Positions 7,118-14,828 of a stretch of 15,410 nt of DNA are shown here, piece by piece. The notes under the pieces were generated by a model. It was not told the origin of the DNA. It made no database searches and saw only the letters and a program-made list of their open reading frames with translations. This DNA is from Actinomycetes bacterium (GTDB lineage: Bacteria; Actinomycetota; Actinomycetes; Mycobacteriales; Mycobacteriaceae). Every line of letters begins with the position of its first letter. The stretch's first letter is position 1. The stretch is taken from positions 1 through 15,410 of the forward strand of contig JAHZJY010000290.1 in NCBI GenBank assembly GCA_022600695.1. Direction: 5' to 3'. The position numbers were made by a program, and so were the translations under genes.

Positions 7118-8949
7118 CCCTGCACCGTAGCGGTGCCCGGGTCGGCAGCGCCTCCGTGGCGCGCGGGACGGCGGGTCTTCGCGGCCCGGGCCGCCTGCGA
7201 GGGCGAGGCCGTGGTCGGGAACAGCAGATCCACGAACCGCTCGGTGGTCGGCTGCGGCTCGTGGTTGGCCAGCCCCGGACGCTCGTTGGCCTCGATGATG
7301 ACGTACTCGGGCTGGTCCGGCGCGGGCGCCAGCACGTCGATCCCGGTGACCGGGATCGCCAGCGCCCGACTCGCCGCGACACACGCCTCCGCCAGCACCG
7401 GGTGCAACTCGGAGGTGACATCGTGAATGGTCCCGCCGGTGTGCAGATTGGCGGTCCTGCGCACCGTGAGTTCCTCGCCTTTCGGCAGGACATCGTCCAT
7501 CGACCAGCCCGCTTCGGCCACGGTGTCGGTGGTGCCGGAGTCCACGGGGATTCGCGACTCGCCGCCGGTGGCCGCGGCGCGACGCCGCGACTGCCGCTCG
7601 ATCAACTGCCCGATGGTGTGGGCGCCGTCCCCGAGAACCCAGGCCGGCCGGCGTATCGCGGCCGCCACCACCTTGTGATCGATGACGAGCACCCGGATGT
7701 CCTGGCCGGCCACCATCTCCTCGATCAGGACGTCGGGGCAGTAACCGCGGGCGTCGGCGACCGCCCGTCGCAGCGACTCCGGGTCGGCGACGCCCACCGT
7801 GATCCCCTGGCCCTGTTCGCCGCGGGCGGGCTTGACCACGACCGTCCCCACCTCATTGAGGAAGTCCACATTCGCGGTCTCGTCACCGGCGGTGACACCA
7901 CGCGGGATCCGCAGCTCAGCGTCCGACAGGACGCGCCGGGTCACTCGCTTGTCATCACACCGGGCCATTGCCAGCGCGCTGGTCAACTCCGACAGCGACT
8001 CGCGGGTGTGCATCACGCGGGCACCCTGGGTGAGCCTCAGCTCCCCCCACTGCGGGTCGGTCACCTCCACCCGGATGCCGCGGCGCAGCGCCTCGTCGGC
8101 GACGATCTTCGCGTACGGGTTCAGCTCGTCGTAGTGCTCCGGCGGCGCGGCGCGGAACAGCCGCTCGTTGATCGGGTTCTTACGCTTGACCACCAGTTCG
8201 GGCACCTGGTGGAAGCCCAGCCGCTCGTAGAGCCGGATGGCGCCGGTGTTGTCGGCGAGCACCGACAGGTCGACGAAGGCACGCCCCCGCGCGGCCATCT
8301 CGGCGGCCAGCCGGCCGAGCAGCGCCTGGCCCAGGCCCATGGGGGCGACGTCGGGATCCACCGTCAGGCACCACAACGAGGACCCGTTGGCCGGGTCATC
8401 GAACAGTGCCGCGTGATCCACGACGGTGACGGTGCCGATCAACGGACCCGTGGACAGCGACGCCACCAGGTGCAGCACCTCGGGCCGGGAAGCCACCTGC
8501 AGCAGCACGTCCGACGGTGCGGTGACCATTCCGTTGCGGGCATAGATCGCGTTGACCGCGTCCGCCTCCTCGATGGTTCGTAACTCGGTGATCGTGACAT
8601 TCGGGGGCGGCTCGGAGCTGATCCCCTCGGCCGGCAGATCGAGGCGGAAGGTCAACGACGGGTCCACGAAGAACTCGTCCGGGTGGTCGGCGACGAACAC
8701 ATGGGCGTCCCGGAGGTAGATGCAGATATCGCGGGTGCCCTCGATCTCCGCGCGCAGCACCTCGGCGGCCTGGCTGCGGTCGGCGAAGGTCTGCCCGAAC
8801 ACGATCTGGCCCCAGCCGCAGTCCAGCGCCACCCCCGGCGAGGGATGGCTGTGCTCGACATCGGCGTGCGGAATCCGCGGGTCGCCGCCCGGGCCGATGA
8901 CCTCCCGCGCCGGGGGCGCCTCGCGGTTCCCCTCCACCTCAGATGCCAT
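7114..8949 (-). CDS. ngg: N-acetylglutaminylglutamine synthetase (GNAT + ATP-grasp fusion)
   Basis: A 611-residue bifunctional enzyme. In Sinorhizobium meliloti and Pseudomonas, Ngg makes N-acetylglutaminylglutamine from glutamine, acetyl-CoA and ATP, the backbone of the compatible solute NAGGN. An N-terminal family-specific region (about 40-105) precedes a GNAT acetyltransferase domain (about 118-256), whose acetyl-CoA motif is at 194-215 (TVDPD...MGLGQALL). An ATP-grasp ligase domain follows (about 275-580), with the nucleotide-binding lysine segment VVKPARGEQGQGI (371-383) and the metal-binding segment IIEANERPGL (551-560). The basic, Ala/Pro-rich tail after 580 is probably disordered. The ATG at 8949 overlaps the end of asnO by 11 bases (ATGGCATCTGA). 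A GTG at codon 5 is an alternative start, since no strong ribosome binding site distinguishes them. The domain order and the flanking asnO and M42 genes make the assignment strong. Confidence 0.9.
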   Translation of the reverse strand: MASEVEGNREAPPAREVIGPGGDPRIPHADVEHSHPSPGVALDCGWGQIVFGQTFADRSQAAEVLRAEIEGTRDICIYLRDAHVFVADHPDEFFVDPSLTFRLDLPAEGISSEPPPNVTITELRTIEEADAVNAIYARNGMVTAPSDVLLQVASRPEVLHLVASLSTGPLIGTVTVVDHAALFDDPANGSSLWCLTVDPDVAPMGLGQALLGRLAAEMAARGRAFVDLSVLADNTGAIRLYERLGFHQVPELVVKRKNPINERLFRAAPPEHYDELNPYAKIVADEALRRGIRVEVTDPQWGELRLTQGARVMHTRESLSELTSALAMARCDDKRVTRRVLSDAELRIPRGVTAGDETANVDFLNEVGTVVVKPARGEQGQGITVGVADPESLRRAVADARGYCPDVLIEEMVAGQDIRVLVIDHKVVAAAIRRPAWVLGDGAHTIGQLIERQSRRRAAATGGESRIPVDSGTTDTVAEAGWSMDDVLPKGEELTVRRTANLHTGGTIHDVTSELHPVLAEACVAASRALAIPVTGIDVLAPAPDQPEYVIIEANERPGLANHEPQPTTERFVDLLFPTTASPSQAARAAKTRRPARHGGAADPGTATVQG

Positions 8950-10720
8950 GGGTCTGCAGCCACATCTCGAGCAGGCCGAGTTGCCAGAGCTTGTTGCCCA
9001 GCAGCGGCGTCAGCTCGCTGTTCGGGTCGGCCAGCAACGCGTCGACATAGTCGGCGCGGAACATCCCGCGTTCCCGCGCAGCGGGGTCGTGCAGGGCGTC
9101 GCGCACCCGGGCGAGCACCTTGCCCTCGAGGTGGGTGATACCGGGGACGGGGAAGTACCCTTTCGGCCGGTCGATCACCTCCGGTGGCAACATCCGGCGG
9201 CCGATGGACTTCAGCACGCCCTTGCCGCCCTCGGCGAGTTTGAGATCCGGGGGGCAGGTCGCGGCGAGTTCGACGAACTCGTGGTCGAGGAACGGCACCC
9301 GAGCCTCGAGCCCGTGCGCCATCGTCATGTTGTCGACCCGCTTGACCGGATCGTCGACGAGCATGACCTCGGTGTCGATCCGCAGCGCGGCGTCCACCGC
9401 CGTCTGGGCGCCGGGGGCCGACATGTTGGCGGTCACGAACTCGCGCGCCGGGTCGCCGGCGGGCAGGTAGTCGGGGCTGAGCACGCGGGCCAGCCCGGCG
9501 GCATCGCGATCGAAGAAGGCCTTGGCGTAGGTGTCTACCGCAGCCTCGCGCGGTACCCCTGCCAACGGCGGATACCAGTGATACCCGCCCAGGATCTCGT
9601 CGGCTCCCTGGCCGGACTGGACGACTTTCAGGTGCCGGGCGACGGCCTCGGACAGCAGGTAGAAGGCAACGGCGTCATGGCTGACCATCGGTTCGGCCAT
9701 CGCGTGGACCGCGGCCTCCAGCGGAGGGAGCAGGTCGGTGTGCGGAATGAGGATGCGGTGGTGATCGGTCTCGAACCGTTTGGCGATCACATCGGAATAC
9801 TGGAACTCGTCACCCTCCCGGCCGCCCACGGACTCGAAGCCGATCGAGAACGTCGACAGCCCGGTCTGCCCCTGCTCGGCCAGCAGCGCCACCACCAGTG
9901 AGGAATCCAGTCCGCCGGACAGGAGAACCCCCACCGGGACATCGGCGACCATCCGCCGGCGGACCGCGGTGGACAGCGACTCCGCGAGCGCGTCCTGCCA
10001 GTCGTTCTCGGTCCAGTCGCTGCGGCCGGCGTCGCGGGCGAACGGCGCGTCCCAGTAGCGGTGCTCGCGCCGCGTACCGTCCGGTTCGTAAACCCGCACG
10101 GTCGCGGGCGGCAGTTTCCGCACGCCGTTGAGGATGGTGCGGGGCGGGGGCACCACCGAGTGGAATGACATGTAGTGCGCCAGGGCCACGGTGTCGATGC
10201 TGGTGTCGAGTCCGCCGCCGGCCAGCAGTGCGGGCAGGGTGGACGCGAACCGCACGGTGTCGCTGGACTCGGCCACATACAACGGTTTGATCCCGAGCCG
10301 GTCGCGTGCGAGGACGACGCGGTTGGTGTCCCTTTCGACAATGGCCACCGCGAACATCCCGATGAGGTGTTCGACGAAGGCCTCGCCCCATTCGGTGTAA
10401 GCCTTCAGCACCACCTCCGAATCGCCGTGGGAGAAGAACCGGTGGCCTTTGCCGGTGAGTTCTTCGCGCAGTTCGACGTAGTTGTAGATGCAGCCGTTGA
10501 ACACACCGGTGATACCCGCGGCGGAGTCGACGATCGGCTGCCCGCTCGCGGCGGACAGGTCGATGATCTTCAGGCGCCGGTGCGCCAGCGCGACCCGGCC
10601 GGAAGCCCAGGTGCCCGAGTCGTCGGGTCCGCGGTCGGCCATCGTCGATGCCATCCGGTCGACGGTGACCACATCCGCCCGCCCGCCGTCCAGCCGAATC
10701 TCTCCCGCGAGTCCGCACAT
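8939..10720 (-). CDS. asnO: N-acetylglutaminylglutamine amidotransferase (asparagine synthase-like)
   Basis: A 593-residue class II glutamine amidotransferase / asparagine-synthase-fold enzyme. In the NAGGN pathway it amidates the C-terminus of N-acetylglutaminylglutamine. The start at 10720 is fixed by biochemistry: it gives Met-Cys2, the N-terminal nucleophile exposed after Met removal (MCGLAGEIRL), whereas the frame opens 81 codons earlier with unrelated sequence. Other glutaminase residues are RGPDDSG (30-36) and FNGCIYNY (74-81). The synthetase domain has the PP-loop SGGLDSS (268-274), SGQGADEILGGY (369-380), and a basic RPKGYFPVP segment (518-526) typical of this subgroup. The glutaminase motif reads FNGCIYN instead of the FNGEIYN of ordinary AsnB, a divergence that supports AsnO over housekeeping AsnB. 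It is first in the three-gene set. The 110-base gap upstream may hold a promoter, with a weak GACACT element ending 6 bases before the ATG. Confidence 0.9.
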   Translation of the reverse strand: MCGLAGEIRLDGGRADVVTVDRMASTMADRGPDDSGTWASGRVALAHRRLKIIDLSAASGQPIVDSAAGITGVFNGCIYNYVELREELTGKGHRFFSHGDSEVVLKAYTEWGEAFVEHLIGMFAVAIVERDTNRVVLARDRLGIKPLYVAESSDTVRFASTLPALLAGGGLDTSIDTVALAHYMSFHSVVPPPRTILNGVRKLPPATVRVYEPDGTRREHRYWDAPFARDAGRSDWTENDWQDALAESLSTAVRRRMVADVPVGVLLSGGLDSSLVVALLAEQGQTGLSTFSIGFESVGGREGDEFQYSDVIAKRFETDHHRILIPHTDLLPPLEAAVHAMAEPMVSHDAVAFYLLSEAVARHLKVVQSGQGADEILGGYHWYPPLAGVPREAAVDTYAKAFFDRDAAGLARVLSPDYLPAGDPAREFVTANMSAPGAQTAVDAALRIDTEVMLVDDPVKRVDNMTMAHGLEARVPFLDHEFVELAATCPPDLKLAEGGKGVLKSIGRRMLPPEVIDRPKGYFPVPGITHLEGKVLARVRDALHDPAARERGMFRADYVDALLADPNSELTPLLGNKLWQLGLLEMWLQTHGI

Positions 10721-10830
10721 GGGTCCAGTGTCCCAGGCCGGCCCGCGGAGGGCGCGTTCGCGCTGATTTCGCCTGGTCACAAGGTCGCGGTCGGGCCGGT
10801 CCGGTCCTGGGGCAGCGCGCTCCGGTGCCG

Positions 10831-11898
10831 CTAGCCGACGCTGCCGATCAGCACATCCCACGGGTCCGCGCCGGACAGCGCCAGCCGGCCCAGTCGGCGC
10901 GCGTAATGGGCGGTGTCGCCGAACTCCCCGATCCAGCTCCGTGCCCGCATCGTGGCCAGCCACAGCCGGTGTTCGATCGTCACCCCGATGGCGCCGTGCA
11001 CCTGGTGGGCCGCGGTGACCACACCGGGCACCACCTGACCGAGGGTCACCTTGGCCACCGTCACCGCGAAGTCGGTCCGGGGGTCCGCGAAACCGAAGTC
11101 CGCTGCCGCCGCCACTGCGAGGTTGGCCGCGGCGCGGGCCCGTTCCACCTCACCGGCCATCGTCGCGAGGGTGTGCTGGACGGCCTGGAACGCACTGAGC
11201 GGACGGCCGAACTGCTCGCGCTCGCGGGTGTGCGCCACCGAGAACTCCACGGCGGCGTCGAGCGCACCGATGGTCTGCACGCAGCGCGCCCAGGCACCCC
11301 TGCGGATGAGTTCATCGCCGACATCGACGGCGGCGAACCCGTCGTAGCTCTCATCGACGGATACCCGGTCGCGGGGTTCCCCGCCGGCGTTTCGGCCGCG
11401 CGTGACGGATAACCGCGCAGGATCGGGGACCGCCACCATGAGCCGGTCGCCGTCGCGCAGGGCAAGCACGACCGCGGCGGCATCCGCGGCATAGGGAACG
11501 TCGTTCAGGTGCGCGACGATCCGCCCGCCGGATCTGCCGGCCGGGCCAATGGCGACGGTCAGCGGGCCGGCCTCCGGGATGTCGAGGCCTGTTGTGGCGG
11601 CCAGCCAGCAAGCCAGCAGATCGGTCTCGGCAACCGGAACCGTCACCGCGTGACGGGCCATCGAGCGCAAAATGACCGCGACTTCGATTGGACCGCCACC
11701 GGATTCGGTACCGCTGTCCAGCCGGGTGAGGCCGGCCTGTTCGAGGTGGTCCCAGGCGGCGCAGTCCAGGGGATCGGGCAGCGTCCGATATCCGATTCGG
11801 GCATCGAAGGACCTTGTGCCGATCTCATCGGCGAGACTGCGCAGATCAGTGAGATCGTCAGTGCCGCAACCGAAAACGCCGCCACCCAATACGCTCAT
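10831..11898 (-). CDS. Acyl-CoA dehydrogenase, probable partner (beta-type) subunit
   Basis: A 355-residue FadE-like protein. The C-terminal half is recognisably acyl-CoA dehydrogenase: REQFGRPL (227-234, FAD contact region) and HQVHGAIG (298-305), then a helical EHRLWLATMRAR segment. The N-terminal half is diverged and lacks the SEPxAGSD substrate/FAD motif present in its neighbour. This is what is seen in the non-catalytic partner of heteromeric (alpha2beta2) mycobacterial FadE enzymes such as the ChsE pairs, so the two adjacent FadE genes probably form one enzyme (inference). The start is ATG 11898, chosen because AAAGGA sits 5 bases upstream; a TTG start 8 codons earlier has no such signal. 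It follows the other fadE by 31 bases and ends the TetR-led gene group, 110 bases before asnO. Substrate unknown. Confidence 0.8.
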   Translation of the reverse strand: MSVLGGGVFGCGTDDLTDLRSLADEIGTRSFDARIGYRTLPDPLDCAAWDHLEQAGLTRLDSGTESGGGPIEVAVILRSMARHAVTVPVAETDLLACWLAATTGLDIPEAGPLTVAIGPAGRSGGRIVAHLNDVPYAADAAAVVLALRDGDRLMVAVPDPARLSVTRGRNAGGEPRDRVSVDESYDGFAAVDVGDELIRRGAWARCVQTIGALDAAVEFSVAHTREREQFGRPLSAFQAVQHTLATMAGEVERARAAANLAVAAAADFGFADPRTDFAVTVAKVTLGQVVPGVVTAAHQVHGAIGVTIEHRLWLATMRARSWIGEFGDTAHYARRLGRLALSGADPWDVLIGSVG

Positions 11899-11903
11899 CT
11901 GGG

Positions 11904-11909
11904 TCCTTT
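11904..11909 (-). promoter_or_regulatory. Ribosome binding site deciding the start of the second fadE
   Basis: On the minus strand AAAGGA precedes ATG 11898 by 5 bases (spacer CCCAG). It favours this ATG over the upstream TTG at 11922. Confidence 0.6.
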
Positions 11910-11929
11910 GTTCTTCGCGCAAGCGCTCA

Positions 11930-13093
11930 TCACCGCAACCCCATTCCCCGGGCCACCATCCCGCGCAGCACCTCGTTGGTTCCGCCGCGCAGGGTGAACA
12001 GCGGCGCGTGTACCCGCCCCACCTCCAGTAGTACCGCCACCGCCTCCCGGCCCTCGGCGTCCGCGGCGGCGTAGGACAGCAGGTCCGCGGCGAGGTCCAC
12101 CGACTCCTGCTCGAAACGTGTCCCCAGGTCTTTGACCAGTGCTGCCTCGTTGACCGGGGACTGCCCGCCGGCCAGTGCGCGGGCCACCGACACCGACAGT
12201 TGACGCAGCGAAATCACCCGGGCGGCAAGCCCGCCCACCGCGGCCGCGGCGTGATCGTCGAGATCATCCTGATCGGCCAGCACTCGTATCAGCGCGGTGA
12301 GCAGTGGAACGGTGGTCAGGATTCGCTCCGGCCCACTGCGCTCGACGGACAATTCCGTGGTGACCTGACGCCAGCCGTCGCCCTCCGTCCCGAGCAGGTT
12401 GGCGTCGTCGACGAACACCTCATCGAAGCTGACCTCGTTGAAATGGTGCTCGCCGGACATCAGCACAATCGGACTGATCCCGACTCCGGGTGCGTCGGTC
12501 GGCACGATGAACTGGCTGAACCCGGCGTGCCGTCGCTCGGGATCCGGTGGGCGGGTCCGGGCCAGCACCACGATCTGGTGACACAGGTGGGCGCCACTCG
12601 TCCACACCTTGGTTCCGGACAGTAACCACCCGCCATCGGTGCGGGTGGCCCGCGCAGTGGCAGCCGCCAGGTCCGAGCCGGCCTGCGGCTCGCTCATTCC
12701 GATCGCCGAGAAGTACCGTCCGGCAGCAATTTTCGGCAGGATGCGGGTCCGTTGCTCCTCAGTGCCGTAGGACAGCAGACCCGGGCCAACTTGGCGATCG
12801 GCTATCCAGTGCGCGGCGACCGGCGCTCCGCATGCCAGTAGTTCCTCGGTCACCACATAGCGGTGCAGGTGGCCCAACCCCTGGCCGCCATACTCCTCGG
12901 GGATGGTCAGTCCGAGGAATCCGGCGTCACCGAGGCGGGCGCTGAACGGCTCGTCCCAGCTCGACAGCCAGGCGTCCACGCCGGGCCGCCAGCCGAACTC
13001 GGCGCGGTCGGCGATCAGGAACTCCCGCAGCGCGCCGCGTAGCCCAGCGAGTTCGGGTTCGTTGGCGCACAACGCAGCGAAGTCGTCAGCCAC
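11930..13093 (-). CDS. Acyl-CoA dehydrogenase, probable catalytic (alpha-type) subunit
   Basis: A 387-residue FadE protein of normal family length, which oxidises an acyl-CoA to the 2-enoyl-CoA with FAD. Seen in order: the N-terminal helical domain with the family segment LGLTIPEEYGGQGLG (60-74); the GMSEPQAGSD substrate/FAD motif (132-141); GTKVWTSGA (160-168); and a C-terminal LRGGTNEVLRGMVA segment (368-381). The C-terminal catalytic Glu of medium-chain dehydrogenases (in YEGT) is a Gly here. Instead, Glu251 in LSVERSG falls at the helix-G position used by isovaleryl-CoA dehydrogenase and by alpha subunits of heteromeric FadE enzymes. The protein can therefore be catalytic with the base at 251 (inference from alignment by eye). 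The start is GTG 13093, 17 bases after the thioesterase stop, with only a weak GGGGAT upstream. Substrate unknown. Confidence 0.87.
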   Translation of the reverse strand: MADDFAALCANEPELAGLRGALREFLIADRAEFGWRPGVDAWLSSWDEPFSARLGDAGFLGLTIPEEYGGQGLGHLHRYVVTEELLACGAPVAAHWIADRQVGPGLLSYGTEEQRTRILPKIAAGRYFSAIGMSEPQAGSDLAAATARATRTDGGWLLSGTKVWTSGAHLCHQIVVLARTRPPDPERRHAGFSQFIVPTDAPGVGISPIVLMSGEHHFNEVSFDEVFVDDANLLGTEGDGWRQVTTELSVERSGPERILTTVPLLTALIRVLADQDDLDDHAAAAVGGLAARVISLRQLSVSVARALAGGQSPVNEAALVKDLGTRFEQESVDLAADLLSYAAADAEGREAVAVLLEVGRVHAPLFTLRGGTNEVLRGMVARGMGLR

Positions 13094-13110
13094 CTCGATC
13101 CCCGTCCCGC

Positions 13111-13953
13111 TCAGCGATATCCGGTAACCCGGGCAATGACAGCAGCCTTACCGTCATCCCCGATGGCGGTGGCGTCGGCGATCGCGGAGGTGCGGCCGAT
13201 TCGCAACGCGGTGGCCTCATAGATCGATTGTGCCCCGGCGAGGAACGGTCGCAGGAAGTTGACCCTGATCGAGGCGGTCCGCAGCGGTGCGTCCTGCCCG
13301 TGGTTGAACGCCGCCGCGCCGGCCAACTCCAGACCGGCGCTGCTGACCCCGCCGTGGACGATGCCGATGAGGTTGTTGACCATGGGGTCCGGATGCTGGC
13401 GCAACCGGTAGACACCGTCCCGGGCCGGCAGCGGTTCGACCGACATCAGCTCGGCCAGCGTCGTCGCCGGTGTCCGCACCAGGGGGTCCGCACCGCGGTT
13501 CCGCGGTTCCTCCGGTCCGCCGGTCAGTGGCATGGTGCGCACCGTCCCGCCGCCGATCACGATTCCCCGGTGGATCAGGGTGCAGATCGACAACAGGGTG
13601 GCGCCGGCCGGGCCGAGCGGCCGGGCGTTGGCGATGACCGGCTCATCGGGGTCGGCCAGCAGGCGCTCCACGGCACCCGGGCTCAGCTCCACGGTCAGTT
13701 CGCTGGAGACCGTCCACACGCCGGGCCCGCACCGGTAGTAGTTGACCCGCCCTGCCACATCGTCGACGAGGATGGCCAGTCCCGCCACCGAGGGCAGTCC
13801 GGTGAACGGGTTGCGCATACCGCCGACCGGCATCTGCGCCACCACGGTGAAGCGGGCCATATCCTGCTCGAGCGTGGTGACATCGAACCTGCTCAGGACG
13901 CTCAGCGGGGTCTCGGGGTCCATCCCATCGGCCCGCGATGTGGTCGTCGGCAC
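13111..13953 (-). CDS. Acyl-CoA thioesterase-like double-hotdog protein (PaaI family)
   Basis: A 280-residue protein about twice the length of a single hotdog domain, so probably two tandem hotdog folds. The C-terminal half holds a PaaI-type thioesterase signature NNLIGIVHGGVSSAG (193-207) followed by a long hydrophobic helix. The N-terminal half (about 40-140) is diverged, with an NPFTGLPSVAGLAILVD segment in the corresponding place. Such proteins hydrolyse acyl-CoA or act as fold relatives without activity. Here, between a TetR regulator and two fadE genes, a role in releasing an acyl group or relieving CoA sequestration is likely. The GTG start (13953) has AGCGGA 4 bases upstream and lies 9 bases after the TetR stop. 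An ATG at codon 11 (13923) is an alternative start. No signal peptide or membrane segment is seen. The substrate cannot be read from sequence. Confidence 0.78.
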   Translation of the reverse strand: MPTTTSRADGMDPETPLSVLSRFDVTTLEQDMARFTVVAQMPVGGMRNPFTGLPSVAGLAILVDDVAGRVNYYRCGPGVWTVSSELTVELSPGAVERLLADPDEPVIANARPLGPAGATLLSICTLIHRGIVIGGGTVRTMPLTGGPEEPRNRGADPLVRTPATTLAELMSVEPLPARDGVYRLRQHPDPMVNNLIGIVHGGVSSAGLELAGAAAFNHGQDAPLRTASIRVNFLRPFLAGAQSIYEATALRIGRTSAIADATAIGDDGKAAVIARVTGYR

Positions 13954-13962
13954 GGCGTCCGC

Positions 13963-14565
13963 TCAGCTCGCCGTGGGAGTGGGGAACCTGGAGACGAGCT
14001 CCTTGGCCCTGACCAGGAACTCGAGTTGGCGAGCGATATCGGTGAGCGGTGCCAGGCTTCGGGCGGACCGGCACAGCACCACCGCGCCCTCCATCGCCGC
14101 GATCGCGGTATCGGCCAGTGCGGCAGCCTCGCCAGGGTCGAATCCCTCTCGGATATAGGCCTGTGCCGCGGCGTCGCGCCACCTGCCGAAGATGGTGCTC
14201 GCCAGCGAGGTCAGCTGCTGCTCATCCCGGCCGGAACCGATCGCGGCCGCGAGTACCGGGCAACCGGCCGCGTAGTCGCTGGCGATCAGCGCCTCGCTCC
14301 ACATCTCGACGAACTGATGCAACAGAGCGGTCCCACTGTCCCCGGCGGCGGTGTCTATCCTGGCGGTGATCTCCTGACCGGCGTACTCCAGTGCCTCGCG
14401 CAGTAGCTGACCGCGACCGGCCGGGAAGTGGTGGTAGACCGAACCGCGTGGGGCGCCACTGCGCTCCAGCACCGCGTCGATCGTCACCCCCGCGGCGCCG
14501 CGCTGACGCAGTAACTCGGCCGCGCTGACCAGCATCGCGGTCCGGGTTGATCCCCGGGCGGTCAC
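13963..14565 (-). CDS. TetR-family transcriptional regulator
   Basis: A 200-residue repressor of normal TetR length. The helix-turn-helix lies at about 25-50 (VTIDAVLERSGAPRGSVYHHF). The C-terminal ligand domain contains GCPVLAAAIGSG (101-112), typical of the LmrA/YxaF-like subgroup. It heads the thioesterase-fadE-fadE series and sits divergent to a MaoC hydratase gene, so it probably represses both sides and responds to an acyl-CoA or related ligand (inference). The GTG start falls one base after the stop of a small upstream ORF (TGA-G-GTG), so its translation is probably coupled to that ORF, and its own ribosome binding site is weak. Two matching palindromes in the divergent control region are its likely operators, which would make it autoregulated. 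Confidence 0.88.
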   Translation of the reverse strand: MTARGSTRTAMLVSAAELLRQRGAAGVTIDAVLERSGAPRGSVYHHFPAGRGQLLREALEYAGQEITARIDTAAGDSGTALLHQFVEMWSEALIASDYAAGCPVLAAAIGSGRDEQQLTSLASTIFGRWRDAAAQAYIREGFDPGEAAALADTAIAAMEGAVVLCRSARSLAPLTDIARQLEFLVRAKELVSRFPTPTAS

Positions 14566-14566
14566 C

Positions 14567-14692
14567 TCACGCCGCGCCGGACGGCCGCAGTATCGCCCGC
14601 GGTGACAGCAGGCCCGGACCCAGTAGGTGGCGGCGCTTGTCGGCCCGGCGGTTGATCCGGATGCCGGCGATGTTCAATTCGACGATCCACAT
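14567..14692 (-). CDS. Small 41-residue ORF leading the TetR operon, unknown function
   Basis: An unrecognised small protein of 41 residues, starting MWIVELNIAGIRIN and basic in the middle (RRADKRRH). Three features support translation. A strong GGGAGG ribosome binding site lies 6 bases before the ATG at 14692, much better than those of its neighbours. Third codon positions are almost all G or C. The TGA stop is one base before the TetR GTG, a coupling arrangement. It begins with a short hydrophobic stretch (about 2-11), too short for a membrane helix. It may be a functional microprotein or simply a leader peptide that delivers ribosomes to the TetR start. The open frame extends upstream to 14788, but that part crosses the operator palindrome and has no ribosome signal. 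Confidence 0.55.
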   Translation of the reverse strand: MWIVELNIAGIRINRRADKRRHLLGPGLLSPRAILRPSGAA

Positions 14693-14698
14693 CGAAAA

Positions 14699-14704
14699 CC
14701 TCCC
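14699..14704 (-). promoter_or_regulatory. Strong ribosome binding site of the small ORF
   Basis: The minus strand reads GGGAGG followed by TTTTCG and ATG at 14692, a 6-base spacer. It is a near-perfect Shine-Dalgarno sequence where no TetR start is in frame, so it points to the small ORF. Confidence 0.65.
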
Positions 14705-14731
14705 GATCGGAATCTCGTCAACAGATGCGTA

Positions 14732-14751
14732 ACTATGGTTATAACCATAGT
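14732..14751. promoter_or_regulatory. Perfect 20-bp palindrome, likely TetR operator 1
   Basis: ACTATGGTTATAACCATAGT is a perfect inverted repeat in an AT-rich island of otherwise GC-rich DNA, 40 bases upstream of the small ORF start. On the minus strand TATGGT within it can serve as a -10, with TTTGCC 18 bases upstream as a possible -35. Repressor binding would then block the TetR operon itself. Its inner 16 bases share the TATGRT-N4-AYCATA layout with the repeat at 14829-14844. Binding by the adjacent TetR protein is inferred. Confidence 0.7.
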
Positions 14752-14828
14752 CGTGGGCCGTAACGGGGGCAAAGCGAACAGCACACAAGTGGGTTACACC
14801 TTGATGACGGGGTGAGACCGGCCACTTG

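Noticed and set aside
5843..7426. 527-codon plus-strand open frame opposite the M42 peptidase gene
   Set aside because: It is the shadow of a high-GC gene: composition is biased to Arg/Gly/His/Val, no family motif is seen, and the minus-strand frame has a complete set of catalytic residues.
6958..8583. 541-codon plus-strand open frame opposite ngg
   Set aside because: Low-complexity shadow with no recognisable domain; the ngg frame is clearly real.
8720..9901. 393-codon plus-strand open frame opposite asnO and ngg
   Set aside because: Shadow frame; it covers the junction of two well-supported opposite-strand genes.
10721..10963. 81-codon N-terminal extension of asnO
   Set aside because: It would bury the required N-terminal Cys2 nucleophile, and it overlaps the end of the adjacent fadE gene.
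13228..14406. 392-codon plus-strand open frame across the thioesterase and TetR genes
   Set aside because: It spans two genes on the other strand and its translation resembles no family; high-GC artefact.
14760..14797. GTAAC ... GTTAC inverted repeat between the two palindromes
   Set aside because: Only 5-bp arms with a long spacer, which is expected by chance; it does not match the operator pattern.
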